Assembly: GCA_932182025.1 (NCBI GenBank)
Contig: CAKNXK010000008.1
Span: 1 to 14,540 of the forward strand
Source of the DNA: an uncultured Candidatus Melainabacteria bacterium
GTDB lineage: Bacteria; Cyanobacteriota; Vampirovibrionia; Gastranaerophilales; Gastranaerophilaceae
Direction of reading: 5' to 3'
DNA: 14,540 nucleotides
The notes under the pieces were generated by a model, which had not been told where the DNA came from, searched no databases, and saw nothing but the letters and a program-made list of their open reading frames with translations. Every line of letters starts with the position of its first letter. The stretch's first letter is position 1. The translations under genes and the position numbers were made by a program. This document shows, piece by piece, positions 14,040-14,540 of the stretch.

Positions 14040-14390
14040 ATGAGTAATATTTCAGTTGGTAAAAAAGGTGAACAAATTGCGAAAGAATACCTTGAAAAAC
14101 AAGGGTATAAAATTCTTGAAACCAATAAACATTTTTCGCGCCAATGCGAAATAGATATTATTGCACTTGATAAAGATACTCTTGTTTTCTGCGAGGTAAA
14201 AACCCGTACAACAACAGTTTGCGGTGTTCCATTCGAAGCAATAACCAAAACTAAATACCAAAACATTAAAACAGGACTTTTCTTGTATCTGCAAGAAAAT
14301 CCTGTTTATAAGAAATATAGAATAGATGCCATGTCTGTTGTGTTAGAGCCAAAAATAGAGATTAAACATTTGAAGAGCATTATTTTATAA
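14040..14390 (+). CDS. yraN: YraN/UPF0102 family nuclease-fold protein
   Basis: 116 residues matching UPF0102 in length and pattern: GKKGEQIAKEYLEKQGYKIL (7-26), CEIDIIALD (36-44), LVFCEVKTR (48-56), FEAITKTKYQNI. Glu11, Glu37, Asp39, Glu52 and Lys54 lay out the E...D...ExK active site of the PD-(D/E)XK/Holliday-junction resolvase-like fold. The function is unsettled; related proteins have been linked to cell-wall or DNA processing. AAAAAGGTAGG, spanning the upstream stop, provides the ribosome site. It is the last gene of the tsaE operon. Its final 11 bases are shared with the convergent gene on minus. Confidence 0.92.
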   Translation: MSNISVGKKGEQIAKEYLEKQGYKILETNKHFSRQCEIDIIALDKDTLVFCEVKTRTTTVCGVPFEAITKTKYQNIKTGLFLYLQENPVYKKYRIDAMSVVLEPKIEIKHLKSIIL

Positions 14391-14540
14391 TAGTAGAAAC
14401 AAATCTAATAGTATCGTCAGCTAATTCTTTAACAAAATCTTTAGCGATTTTAGAGAAAGGTCTTTCGTCGATTTTATCAAAAATAGCGTAGATTGGGTCA
14501 CCGCCATTGTTAAATCTCATTTGACGGTCTTGTTTGTTCA
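14380..14540 (-). CDS. 3' end of an unrecognised gene (runs off window end)
   Basis: A minus-strand frame enters from the right edge and ends at TAA (14380-14382). Its 52 visible residues include RQMRFNNGGDPIYAIFDKI, DERPFSKIAKDF, VKELADDTI and RFVSTIIK. The frame is uninterrupted and uses somewhat more C-ending codons (GAC, ATC, ACC) than the neighbouring genes, as well-expressed genes often do. I do not recognise the family from this piece. It overlaps yraN tail to tail by 11 bases, with no terminator between them. Confidence 0.65.
   Translation of the reverse strand, partial: NKQDRQMRFNNGGDPIYAIFDKIDERPFSKIAKDFVKELADDTIRFVSTIIK

Noticed and set aside
14052..14294. Minus ORFs opposite yraN (including 13928-14266)
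   Set aside because: yraN has a complete UPF0102 pattern in the plus frame; these are mirror frames.
1..14540. CRISPR arrays, tRNA or rRNA genes, insertion sequences, attachment sites
   Set aside because: I looked for regular direct repeats, cloverleaf-like stretches with CCA-type ends, and transposase or integrase motifs in the frames, and saw none.

Overview
The window is AT-rich bacterial DNA with dense, often translationally coupled genes and no sign of phage, plasmid or CRISPR content. The outer edges hold two partial genes. The organism is probably Gram-negative: there are two glycosyltransferase family 9 (LPS heptosyltransferase-like) genes, an anhydro-MurNAc kinase and a type IV prepilin. 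Low GC, several tetratricopeptide-repeat proteins and the style of the prepilin N-terminus fit a gut member of the non-photosynthetic cyanobacterial sister group (Gastranaerophilales/Vampirovibrionia). That assignment is inference from style, not from a marker gene.

Left part (1-4020, all genes on minus). The 5' part of a prepilin gene leaves the window at base 1. A 209-base intergenic stretch follows (162-370), with two near-identical perfect palindromes. Next, read leftward from 3984, comes an operon: methylthioadenosine phosphorylase, a YggT membrane protein, a TPR protein fused to a GT9-like domain, and a classical GT9. Its genes are separated by 10 bases or overlap, and it ends at the second palindrome, a good intrinsic terminator.

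Centre (4041-7317, plus). A secreted metallophosphoesterase-like protein that has lost most metal ligands is followed by a membrane-anchored TPR protein. That protein overlaps a GAF-GAF-GGDEF diguanylate cyclase by 4 bases. The first two genes have no Shine-Dalgarno sequence, and each has a -10 box 6-8 bases before the ATG, so both look leaderless. The 4020-4056 interval carries two divergent promoters whose elements overlap face to face.

7314-8721. A polysaccharide pyruvyl transferase-family gene on minus overlaps the cyclase gene tail to tail. Upstream of it is the C-terminal half of a capsule/LPS-type glycosyltransferase that has lost its N-terminus. Beside that is a short plus-strand ORF tail. 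Together these look like a deletion scar in a surface-glycan locus.

Right part (8722-14390, plus). A tightly packed operon runs tsaE, tsaB, anmK, a divergent glycogen-synthase-like (GT5-type) protein, a GT-C membrane glycosyltransferase and yraN. Four junctions overlap by 1-4 bases or are separated by 2 bases, and the last gap is 3 bases. It joins tRNA t6A synthesis, cell-wall recycling and envelope or storage glycan work. A convergent partial gene of unknown function enters from the right and overlaps the end of yraN by 11 bases.

Most genes are recognisable families. The points most worth a second look are the metal-ligand-depleted phosphoesterase, the paired palindromes, the overlapping divergent and leaderless promoters, the truncated glycosyltransferase scar, and the unusual glycosyltransferase pair downstream of anmK. 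I do not see a clear, wholly undescribed multi-gene system.
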